Shown: positions 45,610 to 58,745, counted from the stretch's first letter. The stretch is DNA of 64,000 nt from Syngnathus acus (GCF_901709675.1 NC_051088.1:5961693-6025692); one strand, 5' to 3'. The notes: generated by a model from the sequence alone, not told the origin. Numbers and translations are program-made.

Positions 45610-48600
45610 TATCATGATGTCAGCAATCACATATTTTAGATTTATGGCCTTTTCTGTGACAATAATTCAGTTTGAAAATGTCACTCTATCCTCAGTCACT
45701 GGGGGAGTCATCCACTTGAACAAATAAACACCTCTTCCCTCACAGACTCAACAGGGGAAAAACTGGGTTGTTTAACAAGGTGGCTGCAGGCATCTTGACG
45801 AATGCCACGATTCCACCAAGCAGTACATTTTGGTTAACATTCCACCACAGGCGATAGTAGGTACAGATATAACTACATCAGCTGAACAGTGTGCTCCATC
45901 CAATGAATGCCCCAAAGAAACCTAGAAACTGAATCAGGACGAAAACCAAATACATCACTTAATTTACAAAATATACTGTCATACAAAGAAAGTGCACACT
46001 CTAAAGGACACAGTACAGCACACAAAATATTCATATTTTATCATAGTACATCAGACCACGAGTGTGGCCATTTAGTAACTTAAGTACAACTGACTATTGT
46101 CCGTTTCGGCTGCTTTGTTTAGACTGGTGCGCTAATGATGTGTGGCATGAGGAAACAAGCAGTGAACAATTATCTCTCCCTCTACTTGTATTGTATTATT
46201 GACAGAAACCAAGAATAATTGTTCATTAAATAATAGTGACTAGAACAAAAACTGCTAATGTGATATGCCATTACATATTCCATTCCTGTTTTTAACAGGA
46301 AACAATTCTTCGCCAACGAATCAACAGACACCAGCATGTCTAGCTCCACCTTTACAAAGGTTTCTTTCATATCTTAAAGATGGTTGGTACTTTCTGCAGT
46401 TGAGTAAATAAGCACCCAGGCCACCATTTGAGGATATACAGTGTGTGAAAAGCTTAAAATAGCTACAGTGCATAATTACATTTTTTTTCCCCTTCCTGAC
46501 CAAGCTTCATAGTTTTCTAAACCATTCAGACACCAGCCCCTTCGTCATAATCCACCAAAACGCTTCTGATAAAATTGGACTTTACTTGAGTCAACCTGTG
46601 GCACTACTTACTGCAAAATCCCCTCGGGACCCAAAGAACATATTTGACAAATAATAAATCAGACAAACTCTGCCCCTTCTAGAAATGTATGACAGTGACA
46701 CATAAGTTAACGTGCAGCTCTTTGGACTTTATAAATGACATAAAGCATTGTCCACCTTATAACTGTCATGAATAATTAATTCAGACATAGAATAAGGAAA
46801 GAATGTGTACTGAAATTGTTAATGAAAACGACTTGTAGACCGACGAGTGAAATGGAATGCTAATTGTTTCCAGTGATCCTTGTCAACGTACAGGTTCCGG
46901 TATTGCTCTGGTTCCCGTCAAATATCTATGACTACAATTAGATGGGAAAAGGTCATTTTTCATGCTCGGAAAGGCATCCTAATGAGCTGGTCGCCACCTA
47001 TTTAACACTTTCCTCCAGTCCACTAAAAAAGGACTTTCCGTATGCACCAGACAGCATGATTCATTTTAACTGGAGACTCAACGAGATGGTTTTGTTTTGT
47101 TGTCTTATGGAGACGTGTTTAATGCCTGTGTTCGAGGTAAATTTGTCAAAAAAGAAAAAACAAAACAATAACGTTTTAAAGGTCAGGCCATAAAATACAA
47201 TATTGTCTGTCTTTACAGAGCCAGGAGCATTATTTATAGTTAATGCCAACCTGAGCATTTTCATGTGTGGGAACATTATTTCTCAGGGAAAAAATGGGCC
47301 ACGATCTATCTACTGCATATGACATTACACGACTGTACTGTATTGAGAGCTGTCCACTGGCTAAATGTCGTTTGCATTTGGATTTGCATTTTTAGCCAGG
47401 GGTGAGAGTGTGGAGACACACTGGGCCGATGACAGCTGACACCTCGAGTTGTGCATGGGTGCCGGCTCGCTCTCCTAACAGTCAAGAAACCATGATCAAG
47501 TGAATCCTAATCACTGAGTTAATATGCCTCAAATGTGTAAAATCAGATCATTCTTTTCTGTGTGTTTCATGTTCAAACAGGAGCACATGTGATCTGGCAT
47601 GCCTTCATAAAACACTAAGGCTTCCATCAGTCACTGATTATTGCAATGACGAACTAAAATCCCTAAACACAAAGGAACCGGCAGTGCATTGCTTTAGCTG
47701 TCACATTTAACTAGTGAGAGTGACCTTAGCCTATACAGGCTGAAGGAGAATGAATCACACTCAATTAGACAGAAATATTTCATCAGACATGCATTCCGTG
47801 TTGATTAATATTAACCCCCAACTCCTGTCTTTCCATTTTCCGTTTGTATCTGCAAATTCCTGGCCAATAGTTTGGAATATGGGATAGAAATGACAGCAGG
47901 CGGCTGCAGAGGGGCTGCCCGTTTGGTGTGTAAAGACCGGCTGAGTGGGCTGGCGCTCCACTACCACTCGTCTCGCCCTTATGGCACGTCGTGTTTACGC
48001 CCATCCCTCAGGCCATTTGTTTGCAGCACTTCCTTGGCCCACAGCACCATGCATAATGCACGAATGAAAATGTTAACAGTGGCAAATAAAATCGGCAAGG
48101 TGCCCCCACAAATCAGGGCAGTTTAGGAGCACATTTAATCATCCATGCGTTGGGGACAATGCATAGCAATTAATTGTGGCATTTCAAAGAAGACCCCATT
48201 TTTTCCAGGATCCTTTAAGCTCCTTGCACATTTGCACTGACACGTGCTGCAGGCCACTGGCAGGCATCTCATGCTCAACTAAATCCATGTGCAGCTCTTG
48301 CCACATTTTGGCCCAATTATGTTTATCGTCGCATCAAGGAGATGACGGGGGAACCCCCTGAAGAGAGTTGCACAGAGTTACATCAACACAGCCCACCCAA
48401 CAGGAAAAATACGGAAAACCAAGCATTGTTTGATGAGGGTCTCTCAAGTATACAAACGGAAAAAAGGAGCACCATCAAGGCCTTGCCTTTCTCTACTATG
48501 CTCCGAGACAAACAAGTTACAGTGTTACATGCTGGTGTCAGGAACATAAATATTTTACTCAAAGGCATGTGCTGTACATGGAAGAGAAAGAAAACCACTC

Positions 48601-49790
48601 ATATTTGGAAGGGGTAGAAAAACAACCACGATAACAGGTTTAACTGAATTCAGAAATATTGTGAAATTAAAAAGCTGAGACTGGTAACTGTCACTGGCCG
48701 TAAGGGCAGCGTTTCGTGCAGATACAATCTGTAGTGCCTTTCAGCACTTCCTGAACACTAGACACCCTAATCTAATGACAGGGGGGGATAGAATCTAGTC
48801 AGGCTTTTAGCCCAGTGCCATCACGCTTCCTCCCACATCTGACTGCAGTCAAAAATCCACTTGTTATTTTTATTTCCACTATATCTTCCCTGAGGTGCAC
48901 TCGACGCGGCTTGAGTCATCATTGTTCAAGTCTTTAGAGTTGAAAAACCACACACAGCCGCAGACACATGCACACACACTCACACACACGTATAAGCTGG
49001 TGGCAAGGTTATAGCCAGACAAGGGGCCACTCGTATTCTGCCAACCCCAGGGAAAACTCACAGAGGGCTCCGGAGAGGGAAAACAGAGATGTGCCGTGTT
49101 GCTGACATGGCAGCCGTCACGTCACACTAAGCAGTAAGAGTGATGTGCACAGACAGCACTGAGATTTGTGTAATGCTGCTGTGGCTTCTAACCAACGAGT
49201 AAAGGGTTGGTGCCTGACATGACCCACAATAGCCTTCTGAATGTCTACAAGGGAGCCCAGAAAGTCTAAAGAAATGCAGGGTTGTTCTAAGATGATCTTC
49301 CTTCCCTTGTGATAGTGTGCAAACTTTGGAATATAGAATAAAATGCAATTTTCAATGAGTAGTACATTAGATATTTCTTGTGCATTACATGTAATTGTAT
49401 TTTTGTGTTATCGATGAAGACGGACAGGCGTTGAACTATCAATCAGACAATGTTGAGGATGATCCTCAAGCCTTGAAGTAAAATACATTGCTGCTGCCAT
49501 GGAGTAAAAAGTCCACTGTGTGATGATTTGAACTTTTGAACTTTAATAGGTTATCTGTGTTCTCTTACATGTACGAATAAAAGTGTGCAACTAACGAAAA
49601 CATAATTATATCGTTTTATTAATCGTTAACAGTAATAACTCCAGTGGTCCTACAAAACATGTAACTAATTACATGTGGGAGTATTTGACATAGTTTGTAT
49701 TAATTTGTTTTTAATGCAGCGCAGGACATGAACCAAAAGTAATCAAGTATTCAATTCAGGATTTTTTTTTTTTTAACTATGCTCATATAG
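45610..49790. other. non-coding; possible conserved block
   Basis: No exon was recognised. The part at about 47860-48190 is less AT-rich, non-repetitive, and has octamer- and homeodomain-like words (CCATGCATAATGCAC, CAATTAATTG), so it may be conserved non-coding DNA. An imperfect CA-rich tract occurs at about 48949-48992. Confidence 0.4.
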
Positions 49791-50000
49791 TACGCTCTTA
49801 AAAGGGCTGGGTCTAAAATAACCCAATTTTGGGAAAAACAAATTGACCCACCTGCTTATTGGGTCAATTTGACCCACTTTTCTGGTTTCTTTTTTTTTTT
49901 TTACAAAGAAAAAAGGTTGGGCCAAATGGACCCAAAATTGAAATAACATCTGCCCCTTTTCTTGGCTATTTTTTGACCCAGCGGTTTTAAGGGTGCGCTA
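49791..50000. mobile_element. MITE with internal GGGTC/GACCC repeats
   Basis: The left end TACGCTCTTAAAAGGGCTGGGTC (in two parts, 15 + 8 bases) roughly mirrors the right end GACCCAGCGG-TTTTAAGGGTGCGCTA. Inside, ACCCAATTTTGGG, GACCCA and TGGGTC motifs alternate, so the whole 210 bp can fold into a long imperfect hairpin. It resembles a widespread fish MITE type. No clean target duplication was seen, so the boundaries are approximate. Confidence 0.55.
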
Positions 50001-50549
50001 GAACCAAACATTGAACAAGTCACAGAATAAAAACCTTTCTGTAGCCATGATTAATCTCTTTTCCTCACTCTCTTGAAGGAAGTCAGCTGACACTATTTCC
50101 CCTCTTAGGGTTAATAAGCAAGAACATGGAGTTGAACATAATCTTAATTAAAGTGTAATGAATAAAAAAACACACTTTAAGGCTTGCACTTGCATTACAA
50201 AGTTCAAGTGACACAATTCCAATGTTTTGCTCCCAAGTGGCAAAATTCAAATGCATGTCATGGCAGTGAAAATAGGAAAATTTACCTATGAAATTGGATA
50301 CCCGTAGATCGGTATCAGGCCTCTTTCAAATGTGGAAAAATATCAAACATTGTAATGGTTATCTGCCTAAGCAATGTCCTATGTCTGTCTCGATTACAAA
50401 GCAGAACTGGCGTACCACAGCAGCACGTCTACCGTGATATAACATTTGGACACATTCAACAACATTCCAAACATCAACTGACAATATGAACAACCTTGAT
50501 GGATGAAAGAAAATGCAATGTTTGTCAACTTTGTTAATGTAATATAGCC
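50001..50549. other. non-coding, no gene recognised
   Basis: AT-rich sequence between two transposon remnants. Nothing was recognised. Confidence 0.5.
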
Positions 50550-50625
50550 CAGTGTTCCCCAACCTATTTTGCACCATGAACTGGTTTCATATGGAGACTC
50601 ATATTTGATTGATAAGAACAAATAT
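50550..50625 (+). mobile_element. hAT end fragment
   Basis: CAGTGTTCCCCAACCTATTT followed by TGCACCATGAACTGGTTTCA resembles the terminus of a common fish hAT element that starts CAGTGTTCCCCAACC and continues with a GGACCGGTTT-type motif. The other end is missing. Confidence 0.5.
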
Positions 50626-53520
50626 ACACTTATGAATGAAAATATGTCTCACTGTGAATGTGGTTGTTATAGTTAAAGCAGTGCACTTTTTTTTTTCCAA
50701 CAAGCCTTATAATGTGTTCCGCAATACAATGGCTACGCTTACATGCAGTCAATGTCCCTTTCAAAACCAGAATATTGGAAGTATTTAGGTTGTTGTTGTT
50801 TTATGTTTTTTTTTTTATTTGGCTCATTGTCTGCGTGTGACGTCGAAACTAGTATGTCCTCAATGCCGATTGGCTCTCGCCGACGAGCGACGGGCTGTGC
50901 TCACATGGGTCAGGGATTGAAAACTCAGACACAGAGAATGATGCAATGCCTACCTCTGTCCATCATTATATGGCAATGTGCTTAATTGTTCTAACTTTTA
51001 GCACCTTGAGATCATTTGAGTTACATTACGCACTCACCTAATTCCTAAAACTCTAAATGAGCATTGGACGCTTAAAACATGATATTTGTTGTTGCCGTAC
51101 TGCATATCAATCCATGTTTTCAAGGACCAAAGTTCAAAAATGTGTCTGCAACTATAACATTTTCATGACAGGCAAAACCACAGCGCTTCCGTATTTAATG
51201 GGCACATGAAGACAAAGCAAGCGTACAAAATAAGCAAAAGATGGCTAACACAACATCCATGATAAATCACTGCCACTTTTATAGCATCTAATAAGTTGAT
51301 GCAAAGCCATTTTTCTTCCTGCCCATCGTTCAAACATTTAACGCTTATTTACAAGGAACTTGTTAAAATTAATAATATTCTGTGTCAATTTCCGTGTGGC
51401 ATATCATGATGAAATTTATTGTTTTTGAGTGTTTAAAAAGGTAATGACATGAATAACAAACTGTCAAAACTCCTTCATTTGCATAGACGGCCCATAACTC
51501 CTGATACCTTGCATTAAAAAAAGTGTTTTTTAACAAAACGAGCTATAAAAGAGGCATTCAAAGTGAGTGATGGCGAAGAGTCCTCCACAAAGTCGCACCA
51601 CGGAGACAGCTTCAGCCCCCAATACAGATGCGTCAGGGATCAAGTGAGCCAATAAAAAGACATATATCCTACAGCTTTGACTTATTTATCCTATGTGGAT
51701 GAGCTCAAGATGGAACATCTCGTATAACAGAGCTTAATTAATTGTGATGAAAGGGCCAATTTAGAGGCTGCGCAACAAAAGTGAGCCAAACAATAATATT
51801 CTCCACAAATCATCTTTGCTTGTCAAATCTTTCCAGTGAAGTGTTCTTATTCAAAGTCTTTGGTTACGTGAGGCTTTTGTTAAAGAAGCTGAAGGAGTCA
51901 AACGGCCTGCAAGGCCTCGCTACAGACCACACATTGGATTTTTGCGCTCATGATGATGGTTAGGCCAGCACCAGATGATTAAATGTGGCCCTTCAACTAG
52001 ATTCTGAGGATTTTGCACGAAAACCCGAGCCTGTTCCAACTGTCCCAGTCACAAGAGGCCGTGTTGGCGTTGATTGCGAGGCTATGAGGAGTCTCTCCCC
52101 GGTGCCCTCTCAGTGCAACTCTAATTAATAGCCAATTCATCTTCTCCGATCTGAGCCAGCACACAGAGTAACATATCGTTAGTTTGGCAACCGGGCTATT
52201 AAAGTGTAATAACCAAGTACCAGCACTCGATTTGGAAGAGTAGCACATACTTAACTATGAAGTGGAAATAATTAATTTATTGGTAGATCTGTGGTAACCA
52301 ATCATTTACTATTTGCATGATGCATAAGCATTTCCAATCAGATTGCGACATGCAGCAAGTTCTAAATGGACGATCTAGAAACCAAAAGGAATAGTGTCTT
52401 ATGACAACATTAAATTTCTTTTCCCCTTTTTTTTTTTTTTTTTGATAAAAGCAGTTGAACAGACCATGGGACTCTTTATGTCTAAACCATTGTAAATGTT
52501 GAGATGAGAAACTAGTGTCCTTCCAAAAGTAGAAACTACAATATGAAAGTCACATACTTCCACATAATAGCATCTTGAAACTTATAATTGCGTAAAACAA
52601 AATACGCAAGTACTTTTGGCCTGCTACTAAAGCTACACCTTTATAACCTATTATTCTTTTTGCTAGAACTAATGAAGTTTTTGTCTCTGCAGCTTAACAC
52701 ACTAATTGACCGTTTCTTTTTTTCCTTTTTTTTTTTTTTGGAGGAAAGCCCAGATTGAAAAAATAGGCAGCCCCTTAAAGACTGCACTCCCTTGCTCACT
52801 TATTAATACAAGTCCCTTATTAATTAAACTTTCACCAAGTCAGGATTTTTATTAAAAAGATAAAGGCTGCCGACTGCCGTAGTGTAAAAACAGAACTAGT
52901 GTGTTGTATGCTGAAATGTCTATAAATTTAAATAGATTACTTAATATACCACCATTTTAAGGAACAAGAAAGGGACCTGGGGATACAGATGTAAGATTTT
53001 AATCCCACAACACCTAAAATTTGACATGTTTCATTTACACTCATTTTCTTGGACTGATTAAGTCCATTCACTTCCTAGTATTTACTGTAGAGCGACTCAG
53101 GAGAGACTGGAGTATAAATATGTTTTGCCATCCGTGTGTGTCATTGCAGACACTCTGGCACAACCAAATATTGACTGCAATTTTATGATCGGTCCCCCAC
53201 TTGATCAATTAAATCCCACTAGTGTCATTAGCTTTGATACAAACTTAAAGAAAATTGATATTTGACCAATGTTTGTAAAAATGCCACATCTAAAATAAGT
53301 ACCATGTGGATTTAGGGAAAGCTGCAAGTGTAATCAAGTGCAGCCACTCTCAATAAGTGGAAGGAACACACATGAGAGTAGCTTAGAAATCATCTGTAAC
53401 AGCTTTAACACAGCAATCAGGGCTTTGTTTTACAAACTAATTTGTTAACGAATAGATAGAAACTACTTGAAAAAAGTAGTGTCACTACCAAATAGAATTT
53501 CCTAATTATAAAGATACAAG
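50626..53520. other. non-coding; possible conserved block
   Basis: No exon was recognised. The segment 52000-52160 is GC-richer with TCTAATTAATAGC and no repeat signature, a weak candidate for conserved non-coding DNA. Long T tracts occur at 52427-52443 and 52725-52739. Confidence 0.4.
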
Positions 53521-53634
53521 TTCTGTGTCAAACTCATTTTTGTCGTGGGCCCACATCATAGTCATAATTTCCTTCGGAGGGCCATTATGACTGTCAACCC
53601 AAATAAATATATGAACGTCTGATAATATATACAG

Positions 53635-53844
53635 CAGGGGTGCCCAACTCCGCTCCTCAAGAGGCCCTATCCAGCCTGTTTTAGGTGCAGCCCTACGACA
53701 GCACACCTCATTTAAATCATCAGCTCATCAGCAAGCTTTGGAAAAGCCTGATAATGATCCTGATGATTTGAATCAGGTTTGTTGCAGTAAGGATGCATCT
53801 AAAACTGGATAGGGGCTTCTGAGGACCGAACTTGGGTACCCCTG
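53635..53844. mobile_element. 210-bp hAT element nested in the 53521 MITE
   Basis: The left end CAGGGGTGCCCAACTCC and the right end TTGGGTACCCCTG are inverted. ATATACAG duplicates at 53627-53634 and 53845-53852, an exact 8-bp target duplication typical of hAT. It is codeless. Confidence 0.93.
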
Positions 53845-53992
53845 ATATACAGTATAGTCTACACCAGGGGTCACCAACACGGTGCCCGCGGGCACCAGGT
53901 CGCCCGTGAGGACCGCATGAGTCCCCCGCAGGACTGTTTTAAAATTAGCTCAAATAGCGGCACTTGTCAGTGAACTGCATCTATTTATTTTA

Positions 53993-54643
53993 CAGTCGAA
54001 CCTCGGTTTTCGAACGTCCTGGTTCTTGAACAAATCGGAATTCGAACAAAAAAATTGTTGTTGCTTCGGTTGTCGAACAAAATTCGGAGGTCGAACATCG
54101 CGAGATGAGCCGGGAGGACCCGAGAAAACCCGACCGCGCGGCCCGGATGCCGACTGACTCCGTTGTTATTGTATTTTCGTTACTTTGGGGATTATATTAA
54201 CCCCTAATCATGCCTCCAAAGAAAGCAAGTGGGAGCAGTAAAGCCATCCTAAAACACAAAGACGCTCTTAAAGCAATGCGCAATCGAACCAAATTAAGCT
54301 CCCTGCGCACTGAGGTCCACTTAAATTTTGGAAAGTACATCAGGATTTTAAAAACATTTTCTAAATTTTAGCGACGGCTCTGTCACAATAATGCGACCAG
54401 CGCGGTGCATTGCGCGGTGGGCGAAGCGCTACCGTTGCGCGTTCGACGGTGCGCTGCAGTTGCGCAATCGGACAAATATGCGCAAATGAAAAAATGCTTA
54501 TAAAGGCAGGGGTTTTTTTGTCTTGAAACGGATTTTTAAAAATTCCATTATTTGTAATGGGAAAAATAGATTCGGAATTCGACCGAATCGCTTTTCGAAC
54601 CGCCTTCTGGAACGGATTGTGGTCAAAAACCAAGGTTTGACTG
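53993..54643 (+). mobile_element. 651-bp Tigger/pogo-like element nested in the 53865 hAT
   Basis: The ends CAGTCGAACCTCGGTTTTCG and, inverted, CAGTCAAACCTTGGTTTTT are imperfect repeats flanked by TA (53991-53992, 54644-54645). Several TCGAAC/GTTCGA motifs repeat inside both ends. It is the innermost and so the youngest insertion of the nest. It contains only the beginning of a transposase gene and a GC-rich stretch of GCGC-type words (54395-54465). Confidence 0.85.
54210..54371 (+). pseudogene. transposase N-terminal stub
   Basis: ATG at 54210 opens a 53-residue frame starting MPPKKASGSSKA, a start shared by many Tigger/pogo-type transposases, which continue into a CENPB-type helix-turn-helix. 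Here the homology fades after about a dozen residues and TAG at 54369 ends it. No DNA-binding or DDE domain remains. The surrounding element therefore depends on another source of transposase. Confidence 0.45.
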
Positions 54644-55034
54644 TATTTTTGCTATTCTTGTTAAAATCACACTTACATGTGAACTGGAAATGACAATAAT
54701 AACACATAGTGAAAGCCAAATTGAGCAAATTGGCTATTTCAGAAGTGTGTGTCAAACTGGTAGCCCTTTGCCTTAATCAGTACCCAGGAAGTAGCTCTCG
54801 GTTTAAGAAAGGTTGGTGACCCCTGGTCTACACAATAAACTGATGAATAACTAGTTTTGAAATCAGAGACGAGTAAAAACTGTTCAGTTTGTTAAAAAGA
54901 TGAATGGTAATAAAACTTTCTAGCAACATCTCTATTCGTGAAGACAATGTATAGTAATTTTAGTATTGACACAAAGTCGATTCAGAATTTAATATAATTA
55001 CACTATACCCGCGGGCCACAGTTTGACACCCCTG

Positions 55035-57936
55035 TTCTACTACATTTTTGTTTTTTTGTTCTGTTTTGTCTGACAAGAACAATTTATCCAATTCAGCCAA
55101 AACGATAAAAGTAGATGCAATAGAACAAACTTAGTCGCCTGTTGCTAGCCACCTCTGTTGTATACTTACATTGTTTCACCTTTAATGCTATGAACGTGCA
55201 TATGTACTTTTTTTGGCTGCATTGGTCTGTTTGAGTGTCAAATTCAACATGAAACATGGTCCAAGTGAGATGAAAACAACTATTTGAGGCATCCAGTTGA
55301 ATGAGGAACACAAATTGTGGATAAAAGGTCATGAGGAGTTCAAGTTTAATCCAATTCTCTCATTTCATAGGAATTGAGCTTCTTGCTTGTTCTAGGGAAA
55401 AGCGATTCAGGCCTGTTTTCCAATTTTTTGGGGGGTGTCAGTTTGCTGTTTTCTGCTAACAGGATGTCACTAATATGCACTGGAATGCTGTGTGAAATGT
55501 GAATAGACAATTTAACTGGCTGAATAGAACTTAATGGTGTAAATCAAATGTGGGGGGACAGCTTGGAAGCATAGATTTTTCCAGACAAGAATCACTGTTG
55601 ACAACATTTTCCACCCAGTTTGCCATTTCTGTCAGAGCCAAAATCTGAAATTAAGAGTAAAATGTTTCCAAGGTACTACAACCGTTAACAAACCATGTCT
55701 CATTAGCATTTCTTCCTCAACCGGTGAGATTGTAATGACACGTTGTAAAGAAAATGCCACTTAGCAAGAGCATAATTAAAAGAAAAACAGTATTCCTGCA
55801 TGCATGACAACAAATCTGATGGTCTTTTTAAATAAAGTTATTTGAAGTCTTTAAAACGGTAAATCCAGCATGCGTGTTTTGATGTGAGTTTTCCTGCATT
55901 GTTCCTCTGAGCATCTTATTCAAGCCCAATTTGCGCCACTGTGAGCAGACCCCCGTCATCTTTAAACGCTATTTAAAATGCAATTTGATTATCCACCAAA
56001 TTGCTACCAAGCCTTTCCCTGTGCAGCTTGGGGCTGGGGAGGTTAACCAGTTTTACTTAGAGTTTGTGCATAAAAGAGAGGTCTTTGTGGCATTTTGAAC
56101 ATGATATCCCAGAATGACCGCCACTTTCAAAGAGTCATCGCCTAAATGATTTCAAACTAATAGATCCAAAGGGACGGGAGCAGGCCTGGCATGGAGGGTT
56201 CAATAATCACTGTGGTCTTCTTTGGAAGTGGCAGGCCTACAGGATATGGCACATTTAAATCATCCAAAACTTTTCTTTAATCATAGTTTAGAAAATTGGC
56301 TTGGACCGTTCGCAAGAAACAGCTGCTGTGCCCGTTAGTCATTTATTGAGATTTACCAAGGGTTCCCCTTTAAATATTTACATTGTCCCACGGCGCAGCA
56401 ATATTGTCCAAGAATGAGGAGATACGAGCCAAGGAGGTGTGTTCAAGTTCTTCAAATCAATTTGCTAATTGCTGGAGCTGCAATAGGAGAACAGCAAAGA
56501 GTCCCTTCTGGCAAGTTGTATTATAATAAACACTAAAAAAACATTTTCATCTTTTGCCAAGAGTGTGCCTGATGCCATGCAACAGTGGAGATCAAACTGA
56601 GACTACAAGTTGCTGCTGTGGCGATCGCAATCAATGAAGCAAGCGAGGTCTCCAAACATAAAAGAATCTCTCAGGAACGACATCTTTGCACCTACTAGGG
56701 GATCGAATGTGACTGAAAGAGCTTATTACTCTTACAGACTTGGCATGAACACACTTGGCAGCTATTGTGCAGTAACAAACATTAATGAGACTTGATGCAT
56801 AAAACCACTTGCTAAAGTAAACATTGCATCCTGCTAGACGCAAAAGTTTTGATGAGGCTACCAAGATCACTTGATGTCATAAGTCATGGGGCATCTCCTG
56901 CCCTCAGAGAGCAAGATGCCCAGCCATTGTGGCAGATGTTAGGGTTTGTTCGGGTGTGTTTGAATCCCATACCGCGCCCTTTGTTACAGGTCAAACTTCC
57001 TTTCCGCCCCCAGGGACTGAGGGCAACTCTGTACCTGTTATGATAACAGCCAACATCCTCTTCAGGGTTGAGGGCATAACCTGCTACATCTCGTCAATGC
57101 CACATTACCTATCCAAACCTTTTCCACTCTAACATCAGTAGCCAATGGCACGCGGTTTGGATCACGACAGGTCAAAGTCAGTGTCAAGCAAGAGCTCAAA
57201 GGGCAATACTGTCTGATCATCATGAGCCAATAGACAAGAGTTAAACTGGGCAAAAAAGGCTTTGTCTGCTATGACCTGCTATCTGCAGAAATATCACAAG
57301 ATACTGTGCCAATAAGGATTTGTGGGTGTGCGAAGCACTATAAAAATTGTGCCAGAGAAACAACTTTTGTCTGGAAAAAGACCAGATTCCAGTGTACATT
57401 TGAAATCTGTAGCTTTAAACTTAAAGCGTTGACTTGAGACTTGCGACCGCACAAATACATTTCTTGCTTTAGGTCACCAATTTGCGCAGTAGATTGTATA
57501 ATGTTTGTACCTAGTATTTATACATTTAAGTCATAATTTAAATGACGTTCACCTTGTTTTTGCTTGTTATTTTATTTGTCTTCATTTGATTGATGATGTA
57601 TAGTTTGCATGTTTGAAACAAATAAATGTATTCATTCATCAACAAACGTTTCCTCTTTATTACTCATTGAATTGAAAACACACAAGATGTGACATTTTTT
57701 TCAGACAAGTTGTTTGAATTCTAATTTGTATGACTTTGGGGCATTCTACTTTAGGGGTTCCCAATGTATTTTACTGATCCTAACTCCGAAGCAGCAGCAA
57801 CTTTGAACAAGAGGAACAAAACTGAGCTTGCTATGAATTGCTACCTGCAGACAAGGCATAAGAGACTGTTTCCACAGAAATTTAGGAGTGTACAAATATG
57901 GATTTTCTAAAAATACGAATTTTTCAAACGTTTTCA
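55035..57936. other. non-coding, no gene recognised
   Basis: No exon, RNA gene or transposon end was recognised. Open frames of 60-80 codons near 56,600-57,130 show no domain. Confidence 0.5.
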
Positions 57937-58295
57937 AGCGGTTCGGTGGGCACTGGTTAGCACTTCCGCCTCACGGTTAGGAGGGTACGGGCTCGATTCC
58001 ACCTCTGGCCCTCCCTGTGTGGAGTTTGCATGTTCTCCCCGTGCCCGTGTGGGTTATCTCCGGGCACTCCGGTGTCCTCCCACATCCTAAAAACATGCAT
58101 GGTAGGCCAATTGAGCACTCCAAATTGCCCCTAGGTGTGAGTGCGAGTGCGGATGGTTGTTCGTCTCTGTGTGCCGTGCGACTGGCTGCCAACCGGTTCA
58201 GGGTGTCCCCCGCCTACTGCCCGATTACTGCTGGGATAGGCTCCAGTACACCTGCGACCCCCATTGGGACAAGCAGTATAGAAAATGGATGGAAT
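57937..58295 (+). mobile_element. V-SINE, full length, short target duplication
   Basis: The tRNA-like head AGCGGTTCGGTGGGCACTGG and box B GGGCTCGATTCC are followed by the core and a GAAAATGGATGG tail. GTTTTCA flanks it (57930-57936 and 58296-58302), perhaps extended by two imperfect bases. Plus orientation. Confidence 0.9.
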
Positions 58296-58302
58296 GTTTT
58301 CA

Positions 58303-58660
58303 TCTCTTACAACCTGATCGCATTGTAAAACAGCAGAATGTTTGTTGTATATATTTCATCAGGACTGATGCTGATAGAAAATAGTAGGGTTTTTTTTTCA
58401 TATACCCCCAGGCTAAGTTGCCATAACAATCAGTTTAAAGGAAAACTGCATATACTGTACATGATTTTATTTAATTTTGTTTTTAAAAATAATTGTGTGC
58501 AAAATATTTTAACCCCAAGTCTTTGAATGGCATTAAAACAGCTGTTATCATTCATTAAAGTCGCATCTTGGTGTTTTGTTGTACTTTATATATCTCCCAA
58601 TCCTCAATTGTTAAACTGTGTGTATGTACAATGGGTAGTAATTACCCTGAATAAAAAAAA
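58303..58660. other. non-coding, no gene recognised
   Basis: AT-rich sequence. Nothing was recognised. Confidence 0.5.
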
Positions 58661-58745
58661 TTGTATTTATTTTTTTATTTAGCCTTTATTTACCCAGGCA
58701 AACAATTAAGAACAAGTTCTTATTTACAACTGCGGCAAGTCACAG
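58661..58745 (+). repeat. fish interspersed repeat fragment
   Basis: TTTATTTAGCCTTTATTTAC, CCAGGCAAACAATTAAGAAC and AAGTTCTTATTTACAACTGC correspond to a widespread fish repeat that reads CCAGGCAAGTCAGTTAAGAAC and CAAATTCTTATTTACAA. Family and class were not determined. Confidence 0.5.

Larger units (their letters stand above)
53865..54825. mobile_element. hAT element nested in the 53521 MITE, itself interrupted
   Basis: The left end CAGGGGTCACCAACACGG and the right end GGTTGGTGACCCCTG are inverted. GTCTACAC duplicates exactly at 53857-53864 and 54826-54833. Without the inner Tigger-like insertion it is about 310 bp. It is codeless. Confidence 0.93.
53521..55034. mobile_element. old hAT MITE (same family as 45276), split by nested insertions
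   Basis: The left part (TGTGTCAAACTCATTTTTGT, GGAGGGCCATTATGACTGTC, AACCCAAATAAAT) and the right part (AATAAACTGATGAATAACTA, AATCAGAGACGAGTAAAA, CCGCGGGCC-type motif, GTTTGACACCCCTG) align in order with 45276-45601. Between them sit two younger hAT elements at 53635 and 53865. The left terminus is degraded and no target duplicate is clear. Removing the two insertions leaves about 330 bp, the length of the sister copy. Confidence 0.85.

Noticed and set aside
51850-51872. TCTTTGGTTA, recalling miR-9
   Set aside because: The match ends after ten bases and there is no complementary arm nearby.
57141-57160. GGCACGCGGT, recalling the start of microRNA miR-124
   Set aside because: Only about ten bases match; the remainder of the mature sequence and a pairing arm are absent.
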